64,000 bases of DNA from VFMC01 sp044238435 (lineage in GTDB: Bacteria; Actinomycetota; Acidimicrobiia; Acidimicrobiales; Ilumatobacteraceae), in NCBI GenBank assembly GCA_044238435.1, contig JBIIDH010000005.1:3786-67785 (forward strand), given 5' to 3'. The position numbers were made by a program, and so were the translations under genes. Of this stretch, positions 1-8,290 are shown in pieces (the first letter of the stretch is position 1; each line of letters begins with the position of its first letter). The notes beneath the pieces were generated by a model. That model ran no database searches. It worked only from the letters and a program-made list of their open reading frames with translations, and was not told the origin of the DNA.

Positions 1-381
1 CTGCGCAACACCGACGAGAGCCTCCTGCAGCAGGCCGAGGCGCGCTTCGCTGCGCTGTGCGACGAGTTGGCTGTCGCCGAAGGCGTCTCCATCGCTCGGC
101 GCACCCTGGCCCGCTTCGAACCGGTCGACTTCGACGCGGCGATGATCGACCGGGTCGAGCGCCATGCGCAGGCCCTCGGTCACTCGACGATGCGCATGCC
201 GTCGGGTGCCGGGCACGATGCGCAGATGCTGGCCCGGGTGTGCCCGACGTCGATGATCTTCGTGCCGAGTGTGAACGGACTCTCGCACAACCTGGCCGAG
301 CTCACACACGCGGCGGATCTGCAGGCGGGTGCCGATGTGCTGCTGCAGATGATCGTCGAGCTGGCAGGCGTGGCACGGTGA
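1..381 (+). CDS. M20-family amidase/carbamoylase, C-terminal part (5' end outside window)
   Basis: The frame is open from base 1, so this is the last 126 codons of a longer gene. The fragment carries the SGAGHDAQ and NGLSHN motifs typical of the C-terminal catalytic part of M20 hydrolases of the allantoate amidohydrolase / N-carbamoyl-amino-acid amidohydrolase / beta-ureidopropionase group; the His of GLSHN is a conserved active-site residue in the family. These enzymes hydrolyse N-carbamoyl compounds with two metal ions in the cytosol. The stop overlaps the next start by four bases (GTGA), so the two genes are co-translated. The exact substrate cannot be read from this fragment. It converges on an importer/amidohydrolase operon that may handle related nitrogen compounds. 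Confidence 0.8.
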   Translation: MRNTDESLLQQAEARFAALCDELAVAEGVSIARRTLARFEPVDFDAAMIDRVERHAQALGHSTMRMPSGAGHDAQMLARVCPTSMIFVPSVNGLSHNLAELTHAADLQAGADVLLQMIVELAGVAR

Positions 382-734
382 CCACCCGCTTCGATCTCGT
401 CACTCTCGACAGTCCGCGCACCGATCGGCTTGCGGTGTTCTGGTCCGCAGTGCTTGGCCTCACCGAGACCGAGCGCGAAGACGGCGACCGGTGGATCGTG
501 TTGTCGTCGGCCGACGGTGTGCGCCGCATCGGCATCCAACGCGGCGAGCACCGACCCGGCACGGTGCACCTCGACCTGGCGTGCGAGCCCGGCGAGTTCG
601 TCGCCGAGCGCGAACGCATCCTGGCGCTCGGTGCCACCGAGACGCGGCCGCCGCGGGTCGAGCACTACGGGTCGATCGCCAACTTCGTCGACCTCGACGG
701 CAACCTGTTCGACCTCTGCGCCTACGTGTCCTGA
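378..734 (+). CDS. VOC-family (glyoxalase/dioxygenase-fold) protein
   Basis: This 118-residue protein starts at a GTG that overlaps the upstream stop (GTGA). It has the single beta-alpha-beta-beta-beta pattern of vicinal-oxygen-chelate proteins: an N-terminal LDSPRTDRLAVFWSAVLGL segment and a C-terminal FVDLDGNLFDLCAY segment typical of actinobacterial glyoxalase-like proteins (PF18029-type). Most relatives have no assigned reaction and many have lost part of the metal site. Translational coupling to the M20 hydrolase suggests a shared process, but no function can be assigned. Confidence 0.75.
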   Translation: MTTRFDLVTLDSPRTDRLAVFWSAVLGLTETEREDGDRWIVLSSADGVRRIGIQRGEHRPGTVHLDLACEPGEFVAERERILALGATETRPPRVEHYGSIANFVDLDGNLFDLCAYVS

Positions 735-739
735 CCCCG

Positions 740-810
740 GACGCGACGAGGGGCGGGCCGCAGCCGACCCTGTGACGCGACGAGGGGGCCGGCCGAAGCC
801 GACCCCCGCG
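740..810. terminator. Two tandem hairpins with a shared core, between convergent genes
   Basis: Two copies of a GC-rich hairpin lie 34 bp apart. The first pairs AGGG(749-752)/CCCT(768-771) and CGG(754-756)/CCG(764-766). The second pairs GGGGG(784-788)/CCCCC(803-807) and CGGC(790-793)/GCCG(798-801) around a CGAA loop. Both are preceded on the + strand by GACGCGACGAGGGG (740-753 and 774-787). They sit just past the stop of the minus-strand substrate-binding-protein gene and just past the VOC gene, so they probably terminate both. There is no clear T-tract. A third copy lies at 61737-61771. Confidence 0.6.
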
Positions 811-842
811 CCACGTTCAGTTCACGCTGGTGACGAACCGGG

Positions 843-2006
843 TCAGCGACCCGGGGCGCCTGCGCAGTACTTGTTGGTGAAGACGCTGGTGACGTCGTCG
901 GTGATCTCGACGCCCTGGGCATCGAAGATCTCCTTCAGCTGACCGTAGAGCGTGCCTGCACGCTCGAGGTCGATGCTGCAGTAGGTGCCGTCGGGGCTGT
1001 TGCCGGCCATCTGCTTCTCTTCGATCAACTTGATGCCGGCCTCGTTCAGGCCCTCGCTGAGGGTCCAGAAGCCGTCGTGGGCCTCGTTGATCTTGATCAT
1101 CGCGTCGGTGATCGGCTTCGGGTCGTTGAAGAAGTCGACCCAGGCCTGCTGCATCTTCGGGACGAGCAGGGTGAGGCAGGCGTCGAGCTCGGTGACCTTG
1201 TCCTTCATCATCGTGATGACAGCCGGGTAGTTGTCGAAGCCCATGTCAGCCACGGTGTAGAAGCTGACGTCGGCGGGCTTGCCGTCCTTCCAGGCGATGT
1301 CGTTCTCGTACTTGTAGACCTCGTTGGTGGCGAAGCCCTGCTGGAAGATCGAACCACCCTCGGCAACCCACTTGGCGTCGGAGCCGTCGTAGCTGGGGTT
1401 GCTCTGGTCGGCGGTCATGTAGCCCTTGCCGATCATGTAGTCGATGTAGCCGGTGCCCGGGAAGTGCAGCACCGAAGCGCCGGTGCCCAAGATGTCTTCC
1501 GGCTTCTGGATGTCGTACTGGGTCGGATCCCACATCACCATCTGCGGGTCCTTGTCGAGGGTCTTGGCGATGACCACCATCGGCACGGCCTTCGAGTCCT
1601 TGATCACGTCGCCGAGGGTGATGTAGGCCATGTCGGCCTCACCATCGAGCAGGATCGAGGCGTTGGCCTTGTCGAACTTGATCGTGTTGATGGTGAGTTC
1701 CTTCAGGCCGCCGACCGCGTACTGCGGCTGGACGGGGCCCGAGTACGACACAGTGGCCTTGTCGGCGGTGCCGTTGGGACCGATGAGCTGGTAGGTGCCG
1801 CCGTGCTCGAGCTCGGGGAACCAGTCGGTCTGGATGGTCAGCTTCTCCGGGCAGACCGGGGCGGCCGGAGCCGTGGTCTCTGCCGGAGCCGTGGTCTCTG
1901 CCGGAGCAGCGGTGGTGGTGGCGGCCTTCTCGTCGTCGCCACAGGCGACGGCGATGAGACCGAAGGTGAGCAGCGACATCGTCGCCACTGTCTTCTTTGC
2001 CTTCAT
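843..2006 (-). CDS. ABC transporter substrate-binding lipoprotein, NMT1/SsuA-like
   Basis: This 387-residue exported lipoprotein has a lysine-rich n-region, a hydrophobic stretch at residues 7-21 and Cys22 followed by GDD. The lipobox is weak, with Ala rather than Leu at -3. A low-complexity Thr/Ala/Pro/Glu linker (about 27-50) precedes a periplasmic-binding fold resembling the NMT1/THI5 and SsuA/TauA families, which bind small nitrogen- or sulfur-containing compounds. It is the last gene of the operon and is preceded by a strong Shine-Dalgarno sequence (AAGGGGGAG). The adjacent permease and ATPase complete the importer. The ligand is unknown; the amidohydrolase and flavin monooxygenase in the operon suggest an N-containing organic compound. 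Confidence 0.85.
   Translation of the reverse strand: MKAKKTVATMSLLTFGLIAVACGDDEKAATTTAAPAETTAPAETTAPAAPVCPEKLTIQTDWFPELEHGGTYQLIGPNGTADKATVSYSGPVQPQYAVGGLKELTINTIKFDKANASILLDGEADMAYITLGDVIKDSKAVPMVVIAKTLDKDPQMVMWDPTQYDIQKPEDILGTGASVLHFPGTGYIDYMIGKGYMTADQSNPSYDGSDAKWVAEGGSIFQQGFATNEVYKYENDIAWKDGKPADVSFYTVADMGFDNYPAVITMMKDKVTELDACLTLLVPKMQQAWVDFFNDPKPITDAMIKINEAHDGFWTLSEGLNEAGIKLIEEKQMAGNSPDGTYCSIDLERAGTLYGQLKEIFDAQGVEITDDVTSVFTNKYCAGAPGR
1865..1907. repeat. 18-bp tandem repeat in the lipoprotein linker
   Basis: The unit CCGGAGCCGTGGTCTCTG occurs twice in tandem (1865-1882, 1883-1900) plus a seven-base partial copy. On the minus strand it encodes the repeated Pro-Ala-Glu-Thr-Thr-Ala linker after the lipid-anchored cysteine. 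Copy number could vary between strains without breaking the frame. Confidence 0.8.
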
Positions 2007-2049
2007 GTGTGTAACTCCCCCTTGATGGTGTGGTGGTGGTGGACCGAGG

Positions 2050-2982
2050 TCAGTTCTTCCTCTTGGCTGACTCGTGCCAGTTGCGGATCGCGCGGTTGGT
2101 GACCCAACCGACGATCAGGAACATGATCACGCCGAACAGCGTGGCCATGATGGTGCCGGCGAACATCTCCGGCCGCTCCGACGCCTTCTGCTGGCGCGTG
2201 CGGATGTAGTAGCCGATGCCCTTGTCGCCCTTCACGAAGAAGAAGTCGGCGACGATGGAGCCGATGACGGCGCCACCTGCGGCGATGCGCACGCCGGTCA
2301 TCAGGGCGGGAAGAGCACTCGGCAACTCGAGTTTGCGCAGCCGTTCGATGCGGCTGACCTTGTTGAGGGTGAACAGGTCGTGGTGCAGCGGGTCGGTCGA
2401 CTGCAGACCGAACAGGGTGTTGGTGATGATGGGGAAGATGGCGATGAGCACGGTGACCACCAGGCGCACGCCGCGCTCTTCGCCGAACAGCTGGGTGAGC
2501 AGAGGAGTGATGGCCAAGATGGGCACCGTCTGCAGCACCACCGCGTAGGGGAAGAACGCTCGCTCGAGATTCTTCGAGAGGTTCATCACCACGGCGAAGA
2601 ACACGCCGAACACGATGGAGATGGCGAGGCCCATCAGCGTGATCTGCAGCGTGGGCCACATGTAGCCGAGGATGGGACGGAAGCCGTTCTTGTCGTCCCA
2701 CCACGGCATGAAGCCTTCGGTGATGACGATGTGCGGGTAGGGCAACGCGTTGCGGCGCTGGGCGGGGTTGTCGAACTTCAGCCAGCTGTAGAGGTACCAG
2801 ACGCCGATGAAAGCGACGAACGTGATGAGCGGCGGAATGGCGTTCTTCCAGAACTCGTACTTTGGCTCGCTGCTGGCGGGCGGGGCGCCGGGATCGTTGT
2901 CGAGCGCCTCGACGGCGTTGCCGAGGGCGGCGCCTGCGTCGACTGCCGACTCAGCATCGACACTGCGGTAGCTGGTGGTCAT
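2050..2982 (-). CDS. ABC transporter permease, SsuC/TauC type
   Basis: This 310-residue inner-membrane protein has a roughly 55-residue hydrophilic N-terminus, a first membrane helix (FVAFIGVWYLYSWL) and then a BPD_transp_1 core of about five helices. The EAA-like loop that contacts the ATPase lies around 'NKVSRIERLRKLELPSALPALMTG'-type sequence in the second half. The ATG is chosen because it overlaps the stop of the ATPase gene (ATGA, 2979-2982); an upstream ATG in the same frame lies inside the ATPase gene. It forms the channel of the importer with the neighbouring ATPase and binding lipoprotein. Confidence 0.88.
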   Translation of the reverse strand: MTTSYRSVDAESAVDAGAALGNAVEALDNDPGAPPASSEPKYEFWKNAIPPLITFVAFIGVWYLYSWLKFDNPAQRRNALPYPHIVITEGFMPWWDDKNGFRPILGYMWPTLQITLMGLAISIVFGVFFAVVMNLSKNLERAFFPYAVVLQTVPILAITPLLTQLFGEERGVRLVVTVLIAIFPIITNTLFGLQSTDPLHHDLFTLNKVSRIERLRKLELPSALPALMTGVRIAAGGAVIGSIVADFFFVKGDKGIGYYIRTRQQKASERPEMFAGTIMATLFGVIMFLIVGWVTNRAIRNWHESAKRKN

Positions 2983-3764
2983 GCGTGCGCGTCCTTCAGA
3001 TCGTTGCTGATGCGGCCGCACAGTTCGGCGAAGGCGGGCTCGTAGCGCAGGTCGTGCTGGCGGGGGAAGTCGAACGGCACCTGGTAGTCGCCGATGATGC
3101 GGCCCGGGCGGGCCGACATGACGATGACCCGGGTGGACAGGAACACCGCCTCTTGGATGCTGTGGGTGATGAACAGCCCTGCGAATTGCTCGTGCTGGAA
3201 CAGGCGCAGTAGTTCGTCGTTCAGGCGTTCACGGGTGATCTCGTCGAGCGCGCCGAACGGTTCGTCGAACAGGAACACCTTCGGCTGCAGCACCAGCGAA
3301 CGGGCGAGCGAGCAGCGCATCTTCATGCCGCCCGACAGTTGCTTGGGGTACTTCTTCTCGTGGCCGACGAGGTTGACGAGTTCGATGGCCTCTTTCGTCT
3401 TGGCCAACCGGGTGGCCTTGTCCATGCCCTGCAACTCGGCGTTCAACTCGACATTGCGTTGCACCGTGCGCCATGGCAGCAGCGTGGCGTCCTGGAAGAC
3501 GTAGCCGATGCTGGAGCGGTCGACGTCGCAGGTGCCGCTGGTGTGCTGCTGCAGGCCCGAGGCGATGCGCAGCAGGGTGCTCTTGCCGCAACCGGACGGG
3601 CCGACGACCGTGACGAACTCGCCGGGGCGCACATCGAAGCTGACGTTGTCGACGGCATGGGTGCCGTCGGGGAACACCATGTTGAGATTCTTGAAGCGCA
3701 GTGCCGGGGCGCCCCCGGCCGGGCGCGCACCCTGAGGTGGCTGCGCAACGTCTGTGGATGTCAT
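2979..3764 (-). CDS. ABC transporter ATPase, SsuB/TauB type
   Basis: This is a cytosolic nucleotide-binding subunit of 261 residues. It shows Walker A GPSGCGKST (55-63), the signature LSGGMKMR, Walker B VFLFDEP, and an H-loop in LFITHSIQEA. The sequence is closest to the nitrate/sulfonate/taurine importer ATPases. The ATG at 3764 is preferred over the GTG one codon upstream: it overlaps the amidohydrolase stop by one base (TGATG) and has AGGGGGAG at good spacing. Confidence 0.9.
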   Translation of the reverse strand: MTSTDVAQPPQGARPAGGAPALRFKNLNMVFPDGTHAVDNVSFDVRPGEFVTVVGPSGCGKSTLLRIASGLQQHTSGTCDVDRSSIGYVFQDATLLPWRTVQRNVELNAELQGMDKATRLAKTKEAIELVNLVGHEKKYPKQLSGGMKMRCSLARSLVLQPKVFLFDEPFGALDEITRERLNDELLRLFQHEQFAGLFITHSIQEAVFLSTRVIVMSARPGRIIGDYQVPFDFPRQHDLRYEPAFAELCGRISNDLKDAHA

Positions 3765-4897
3765 CACTCCCCCTGACCATAGAGGTGTTGCCGGGGCGCA
3801 GCATTGCCTCTGTGTGTCGTGGATGTTACGTCTCCGTCAGGGTGCCGGATTGCATCCTGACGCTGGACCTCGCGTGCGGGTGGGCCGAACGCAATGGCTT
3901 CTCGAACCGTAGCCGCCCGTACATGCACGAGATCGTCGCTGGGCGCCAGGCCCATCACCGTGCGGGCGTCGGTCGACACGCTGGCCAGCGCCTCACCGGG
4001 CAGGAGGTGAGCTGCCATCATCATCAGCGACGCTGTCTCGAGCGGGTCGCCGCGCCCCACCGGGTTGAACGGGTCCTGCAGGTTGTCGGCGCCGGCGGCC
4101 ACCACCACGCCGGCCTCGCGCAGGGCCTTCACGGCCGTGAGTCCGCGAGGCATGGCGGCCTGGTGGTCGCGGCCCTGGAGGTAGAGGTTGGTGTGCGGTA
4201 GCACCACCACGCCGATGCCGGCTTCGGCCACCCGGTCGGCCACGGCCCGCTGCACATCGACGGGTTGCATGCCGAGCGAACAGCAGTGGCTGGCGGTCAC
4301 CCGGTGCGGGAAGCCGGAGGCCACCACGCGGCGGGCCAGGTCGTCGAGGGCGAGCATGGTGGGGTCGAGGGTCTCGTCGGTGTGCAGGTCGACCGGCAAG
4401 CCGGCCTCGGCGGCGATGGCCAGGAAGTTCTCGTTGGCCTCGTGCGCGTCGTCCTCGAGGTGCGGGCAGCCGCCCACCAGGTCGACGCCCATGGCGATGG
4501 CCTCGCGCAGCAGGGCGCGGTGGTCGGCGCCGCGCACACCGGTGGAGGGCCATCCGCAGAGCACGGCCACCTGGATGTCGACCTCGCCGCGCAGGCGGTC
4601 GCGCACGGTGATGAGGGCCTCGACCGACTTCAGGCCGTTCTCCATCGTCATGTCGGCATGGGTGCGGATTGCGGTGGTGCCGTTGGCCAGCAGCAGTCGT
4701 GCCGCCCGTTCGGCCCGTTCGATGGTGTCGGCGAGGGTGACGAGGTGACGGTTCGCCTCCATCGCCCGGATGGCGCCGAGCAGGTCGCCGGTGGGGTTGT
4801 CGACCACTTCGGCGAGGAAGGCCTTGTCGAGATGGGCGTGGGGTTCGGCGAAGGCGGGCAGTGCGATCCACTGCTCGGACGGTGGCGTATGGATCAT
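3764..4897 (-). CDS. Amidohydrolase, cytosine-deaminase (CodA)-like
   Basis: This 377-residue cytosolic metal-dependent hydrolase has HAHLDK at residues 20-25, the metal-binding motif of the cytosine deaminase branch of the amidohydrolase superfamily. A mid-protein VDLHTDE, a later ASHCCSLG and a GADNLQDPF motif supply the remaining metal and base residues. Relatives deaminate cytosine, isoguanine, creatinine or triazine-like heterocycles. It lies between a flavin monooxygenase and an importer ATPase in one operon, so it probably acts on the imported compound or its oxidation product. The C-terminal 40 residues are hydrophilic and poorly conserved. Substrate is unassigned. Confidence 0.85.
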   Translation of the reverse strand: MIHTPPSEQWIALPAFAEPHAHLDKAFLAEVVDNPTGDLLGAIRAMEANRHLVTLADTIERAERAARLLLANGTTAIRTHADMTMENGLKSVEALITVRDRLRGEVDIQVAVLCGWPSTGVRGADHRALLREAIAMGVDLVGGCPHLEDDAHEANENFLAIAAEAGLPVDLHTDETLDPTMLALDDLARRVVASGFPHRVTASHCCSLGMQPVDVQRAVADRVAEAGIGVVVLPHTNLYLQGRDHQAAMPRGLTAVKALREAGVVVAAGADNLQDPFNPVGRGDPLETASLMMMAAHLLPGEALASVSTDARTVMGLAPSDDLVHVRAATVREAIAFGPPAREVQRQDAIRHPDGDVTSTTHRGNAAPRQHLYGQGE

Positions 4898-4904
4898 CGG
4901 GAGG

Positions 4905-6122
4905 TCAGACGTTCTGGCCGGTCGTCATCTGGCCGGTCATCATCCGGCCGGTGAGCGGCCGCCGCTCGATGGGCTCGCCGAGACGGGGGAACACCTCTTC
5001 GGTGACGAGGTGCATCTGCTCGATCATCTCTTCGCGGCCGATGCCGGGGAAGTCGAGGAAGAAGCAGATGTGCTTCAGGTCGAGCAGGTCGCGCCAGTAG
5101 CCGATGGCATCGACGGCATCGTCGATGGAGCCGACGATCTGGATCTTCTGCTCGTTGCTCTCCTCCACCGTGGGGCAGTGGTCGAACGCCACCTTCGAGC
5201 CGTCGGGGTTCCGGTAGCTGCTGAAGCGGCCGTAGGGCGACAGGAACTTGTTGAACTCGTCCTGGCCCGGGCGCCCGCGTCGCATGGCTGCCTCACGGGT
5301 ACGTCCGACGTGCAGGTTCAGAACCAGGCAGCGGTCCTCGCCGGGGGCCACCGGGTCGCCCATCTCCTCGCGGATCTCGGCGTAGCGGTCCCACTTCTGC
5401 TTCTGGCTCTCGGCGTTCTGCAGCCAGTACACGGCCTTGTGGCCGGCGCGGGGAACGTACTCGATGGTCTCGGGGGAGGTGACCGGCTGATAGACGTCGA
5501 CCACGCGGCGCGGCTTGGGGATGAGGGTGAGGTCGTTCACCATCGAGCCGCGGTCGGGGATGTCGTCGGACGGGAAGGTGAAGTGCTTGCCGCGGTACGA
5601 GAAGCGCTCGTTGTACCAGGCGAGCTTGATCACTTCCATCGCCTCCTCGAACGTCTCGCGGTTGATGCGGTCGTGCTCGGCCGACATGGCGTTGTCGCCC
5701 GACGCCACCACGGTGCCGAGGGCCCAGGCCTCGCGCGGCACCGTGCCGCGACCCACGCCGAACTCCATGCGGCCGCCGGTGACGATGTCGGCGAGGGCGA
5801 AGTCCTCGGCCAGGCGCAGCGGGTGCCACTGCGGCACCACGTTGAACATCTGCCCGAGGCGCAGGTCGTTGGTGAGATGGGCGAGGTGGAGGCCGAACAT
5901 GATGAGGTTCGGGAGTACCTCGTATCCCTCGTACTGGAAGTGGTGCTCGGTGAGCCACATCGTGTCGATGCCCACCTCGTCGGCGGTCTTGGCCCAGGCG
6001 ACGAGGTTCTCGTAGCACTCGATGACCGCGTCGTTGCCGTAGCGGCGCGAGGTGGCCGAGACGGCCGGGTCGCCGGCGTCGGGCATCGGTACGGTGCAGA
6101 AGAAGTTGGTGTCGACGCGCAT
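4905..6122 (-). CDS. LLM-class (luciferase-like) flavin-dependent oxidoreductase
   Basis: This 405-residue protein has the bacterial-luciferase TIM-barrel signature: an N-terminal FFCTVPMPD strand, WLTEHHFQYEG (the TEHH motif), a RLGQMFNVVPQWHPLRLAEDFALADIVTGGR block and a GVGRG motif. Family members use reduced FMN or F420 to oxygenate or dehydrogenate small organics. It is the first gene of a five-gene operon with a deaminase-like amidohydrolase and an ABC importer, and has its own leaderless-type promoter. It plausibly opens or oxidises the imported substrate. The FMN versus F420 choice cannot be decided here. Confidence 0.85.
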   Translation of the reverse strand: MRVDTNFFCTVPMPDAGDPAVSATSRRYGNDAVIECYENLVAWAKTADEVGIDTMWLTEHHFQYEGYEVLPNLIMFGLHLAHLTNDLRLGQMFNVVPQWHPLRLAEDFALADIVTGGRMEFGVGRGTVPREAWALGTVVASGDNAMSAEHDRINRETFEEAMEVIKLAWYNERFSYRGKHFTFPSDDIPDRGSMVNDLTLIPKPRRVVDVYQPVTSPETIEYVPRAGHKAVYWLQNAESQKQKWDRYAEIREEMGDPVAPGEDRCLVLNLHVGRTREAAMRRGRPGQDEFNKFLSPYGRFSSYRNPDGSKVAFDHCPTVEESNEQKIQIVGSIDDAVDAIGYWRDLLDLKHICFFLDFPGIGREEMIEQMHLVTEEVFPRLGEPIERRPLTGRMMTGQMTTGQNV

Positions 6123-6128
6123 GGGCCG

Positions 6129-6134
6129 ACGTTA
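6129..6134 (-). promoter_or_regulatory. Leaderless-type -10 element for the LLM/amidohydrolase/ABC operon
   Basis: On the minus strand TAACGT ends six bases before the ATG at 6122, and no Shine-Dalgarno sequence is seen. The operon therefore probably starts here rather than reading through from the upstream gamma-glutamyltransferase gene. Confidence 0.6.
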
Positions 6135-6184
6135 GCCCTGGAGGCCGAGGCGGTCAGACCTGTCGACCTCGACCCCGCAGGATT

Positions 6185-7789
6185 TCACATGCCTGCAACA
6201 GAACCCACCCGTGCCCGGCGGTCGGTGCCGCCTGCCAGCATGCCGCCGGGCTGCACGACGATGGCCTGGGCGTGGCCGAACGCACTGTCGAAGGCGGGGG
6301 CGGTGGCGACGCGGTGCCCGAGTCGCTGCAGGGCCTCGCTCCACGTCGAGGGGACGTGGCCCTCCAGGAGTACGTCGGCACCCTCGGGTGCGGTCCAGGT
6401 GTCGAAGCCGGTGACCGGGCCGCGCAGCACCCACCGGGCTGCATCGAGCGCGGCGGCCGGACTCTGTGTGTGCCGGAACAGCCGGGCAGCCACCTGGAGC
6501 AGGATCTGCGGTTGTCCGTCGCCACCCATCGTGCCGAACACGGCGGCGCACGATCCGTCGGGTCGGGTGGCGAGCGCGGGAGCCAGTGTGTGCGGCGGGC
6601 GGCGGCCCGGGCCGAGTTCGGCCGGGTGGCCGGGTTCGAGCGAGAACCCGAGGCCGCGGTTGTGCAGGTTGATGCCGGTGGTGGGCTCGACGAGCCAGGA
6701 GCCGAAGCCCGACGCATTCGACTGGATGAGCGACACGGCCATGCGGTCTCCGTCGACCGCACAGAGGTAGGTGGTGTCGCCGGCGCGGTGGTGCACGACG
6801 GGTGGCGCGGCGCGGGTGGGATCGACCTCACCGCCGCGCCGGGCGATGGCCGCCAGGAGAGCCGGCCCGTCGGCGCGGTCGTGCAGCACAGCGGGACGGT
6901 CGCGTCCGGCTGCCTTGGCGCACTCGATCAGCAGGTGTGCCCACAGCGGGTCGTCGGGGTCGGCGGGCAGATCGATGTCGCCACTCCCGTCCATGTCGAT
7001 GTCATTGGCCAGGCCGGCCGAGCCGAGCAAGAGGTAGCCCTGCGAGTTGGGGGCGATGGTGTGCAGGGTGACACCGAATGCGTCGGAGGCCAGCGGCGCC
7101 ACCCAGTCGGCGCCCGGGGTGGAGAGGTCGTCGGCGGTGTACCACCCGTTGCCCAGGGCCAGCAGTCCCTCACCGAACACGCCCTCGTAGAAGCCGGCGC
7201 GGCCCGTGGCGGCGACAGCGCGCAGTGCTGCGGCCACACCGGGACGACGTACCCGGTCACCCGGTCGACGCGCCTGGCCGGCCAGTTCGCCGAGTGCCTC
7301 GGCAGCGCGGCGGTCGACCAGGGCGAGCGAACCCACCAGCAGGGGAGAGGCGGGGAAGCCCTCGGCTGCGAGGCGGATGGCCGGGGCCAGCACCTCGGCC
7401 AGCGGCAGGCGCCCGAAACGGGCATGGAGCGCACACCACCCATCGACGCAGCCAGGCACGGTGACGGTGCGGATGTCGTGGCGGAACGGCATCTCGTGGT
7501 GCCCGTCGGCGCGCAACGCCTCGGCGTCGGCGCCACTACCCGCGCGGCCACTGGCGTTGAGGGCGTGCACCCCGGCACCATCGTGCACGAGCGCGAACAG
7601 GTCGCCGCCCATCCCGCACAGGTGTGGCCCGGTGACAGCGATGGCGGCGTTGGTGGCGATCGCGGCATCGACGGCGTTGCCGCCGCGGGCCAGCACGGCC
7701 AGGCCTGCCTGTGTGGCCAGTTGGTCGGCCGAGGCAACCATCGCTCCGGGCGAGCGAACGGTGGCCGGTGGGGGTGGGGCTGCCTGCAT
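6185..7789 (-). CDS. Gamma-glutamyltransferase family protein
   Basis: This 534-residue Ntn-hydrolase proenzyme shows the N-terminal ATQAGLAVLARGGNAVDAAIA block, the CGMGGDLF motif, and the processing site GDTTYLCAVD, in which Thr339 is expected to become the N-terminal nucleophile after self-cleavage. The small subunit contains SNASGFGS and a GGDGQPQ motif. Known members hydrolyse or transfer gamma-glutamyl groups from glutathione and related amides. No signal peptide is evident at the chosen start, so it is probably cytosolic, unlike E. coli Ggt. The start at 7789 is supported by a leaderless -10 six bases upstream. It lies 62 bp upstream of the LLM operon, in the same direction. Confidence 0.87.
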   Translation of the reverse strand: MQAAPPPPATVRSPGAMVASADQLATQAGLAVLARGGNAVDAAIATNAAIAVTGPHLCGMGGDLFALVHDGAGVHALNASGRAGSGADAEALRADGHHEMPFRHDIRTVTVPGCVDGWCALHARFGRLPLAEVLAPAIRLAAEGFPASPLLVGSLALVDRRAAEALGELAGQARRPGDRVRRPGVAAALRAVAATGRAGFYEGVFGEGLLALGNGWYTADDLSTPGADWVAPLASDAFGVTLHTIAPNSQGYLLLGSAGLANDIDMDGSGDIDLPADPDDPLWAHLLIECAKAAGRDRPAVLHDRADGPALLAAIARRGGEVDPTRAAPPVVHHRAGDTTYLCAVDGDRMAVSLIQSNASGFGSWLVEPTTGINLHNRGLGFSLEPGHPAELGPGRRPPHTLAPALATRPDGSCAAVFGTMGGDGQPQILLQVAARLFRHTQSPAAALDAARWVLRGPVTGFDTWTAPEGADVLLEGHVPSTWSEALQRLGHRVATAPAFDSAFGHAQAIVVQPGGMLAGGTDRRARVGSVAGM

Positions 7790-7795
7790 GCGCGC

Positions 7796-7801
7796 ACGAT
7801 A
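7796..7801 (-). promoter_or_regulatory. Leaderless-type -10 for the gamma-glutamyltransferase gene
   Basis: TATCGT on the minus strand ends six bases before the ATG at 7789. It is divergent from the promoter of the membrane-protein gene at 7826, so the two -10 boxes lie back to back within 23 bp. Confidence 0.6.
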
Positions 7802-7812
7802 CGCCCGCCCCG

Positions 7813-7818
7813 TACGAT
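7813..7818 (+). promoter_or_regulatory. Leaderless-type -10 for the gene at 7826
   Basis: TACGAT is followed by seven bases and then the ATG, placing the expected transcription start at the A of the start codon. No Shine-Dalgarno sequence is present. Confidence 0.65.
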
Positions 7819-7825
7819 CAGGCGC

Positions 7826-8290
7826 ATGGAACGCCGCCCGCTCAGCCCGCTCGTCGTGCTGACGGCAGCGGGCATGCTGTTGCTGGCGGGCACCTTCCTG
7901 CCGTGGCTCCACTCGGGCAGCACCTCTCGCTCGAGTTACGCCCTCATCGGTCTGGTCGACCGGCTCGACATCGCTCCCGACGGCCCGGCCGCCTCGCTGA
8001 TCGCGGCCTGGCCGTTCGTGCCGTTGCTCGTCACCACCGCTGTCGTGCTGGCGTGGTGGGGCAGATCCACCTGGTCGCTCGTGGTGGCCGTGGTGGCAGC
8101 GCTGTATGCGGGTGGTCTGGCAGCGGTGTTGGCCGTCGGTAGTTCGGGCACCCCGATCGACGTCGGTGTCGGACCCTGGCTGTGTGCCGCGGCCGGGGTC
8201 TGCTTCCTGGTCGCTGCGGTGTGGCTCAGGGTTGCCAGTGGCCGCGCGTCTCGAACACGTCGCGCAGCACCGCTGGTCGATCCGTCATGA
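7826..8290 (+). CDS. Small membrane protein of unknown function, four predicted helices
   Basis: This is a 154-residue hydrophobic protein. Membrane segments are apparent at about residues 8-27, 58-76, 80-104 and 115-137, and the C-terminal tail is Arg-rich. The first helix ends in an FLPWLHSG motif like those in small actinobacterial membrane proteins of unknown role. I do not recognise the family. The 3' end overlaps the convergent GDPD gene by 65 bp, unusually long for two real genes. The leaderless promoter and the consistent hydrophobic pattern nonetheless support translation. Confidence 0.65.
   Translation: MERRPLSPLVVLTAAGMLLLAGTFLPWLHSGSTSRSSYALIGLVDRLDIAPDGPAASLIAAWPFVPLLVTTAVVLAWWGRSTWSLVVAVVAALYAGGLAAVLAVGSSGTPIDVGVGPWLCAAAGVCFLVAAVWLRVASGRASRTRRAAPLVDPS

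Noticed and set aside
3764..4897. Naming the amidohydrolase as cytosine deaminase
   Set aside because: The motifs define the CodA branch only. Many members act on other heterocycles and the context does not point to cytosine.
4770..6770. 666-codon plus-strand open frame across the LLM and amidohydrolase genes
   Set aside because: It is antisense to two genes with unmistakable family motifs and shows no recognisable domain.
8226..8290. One of the convergent overlapping genes being false
   Set aside because: Both have good support (GDPD motifs; leaderless promoter and membrane helices for the other). The overlap of 65 bp is unusual but possible.
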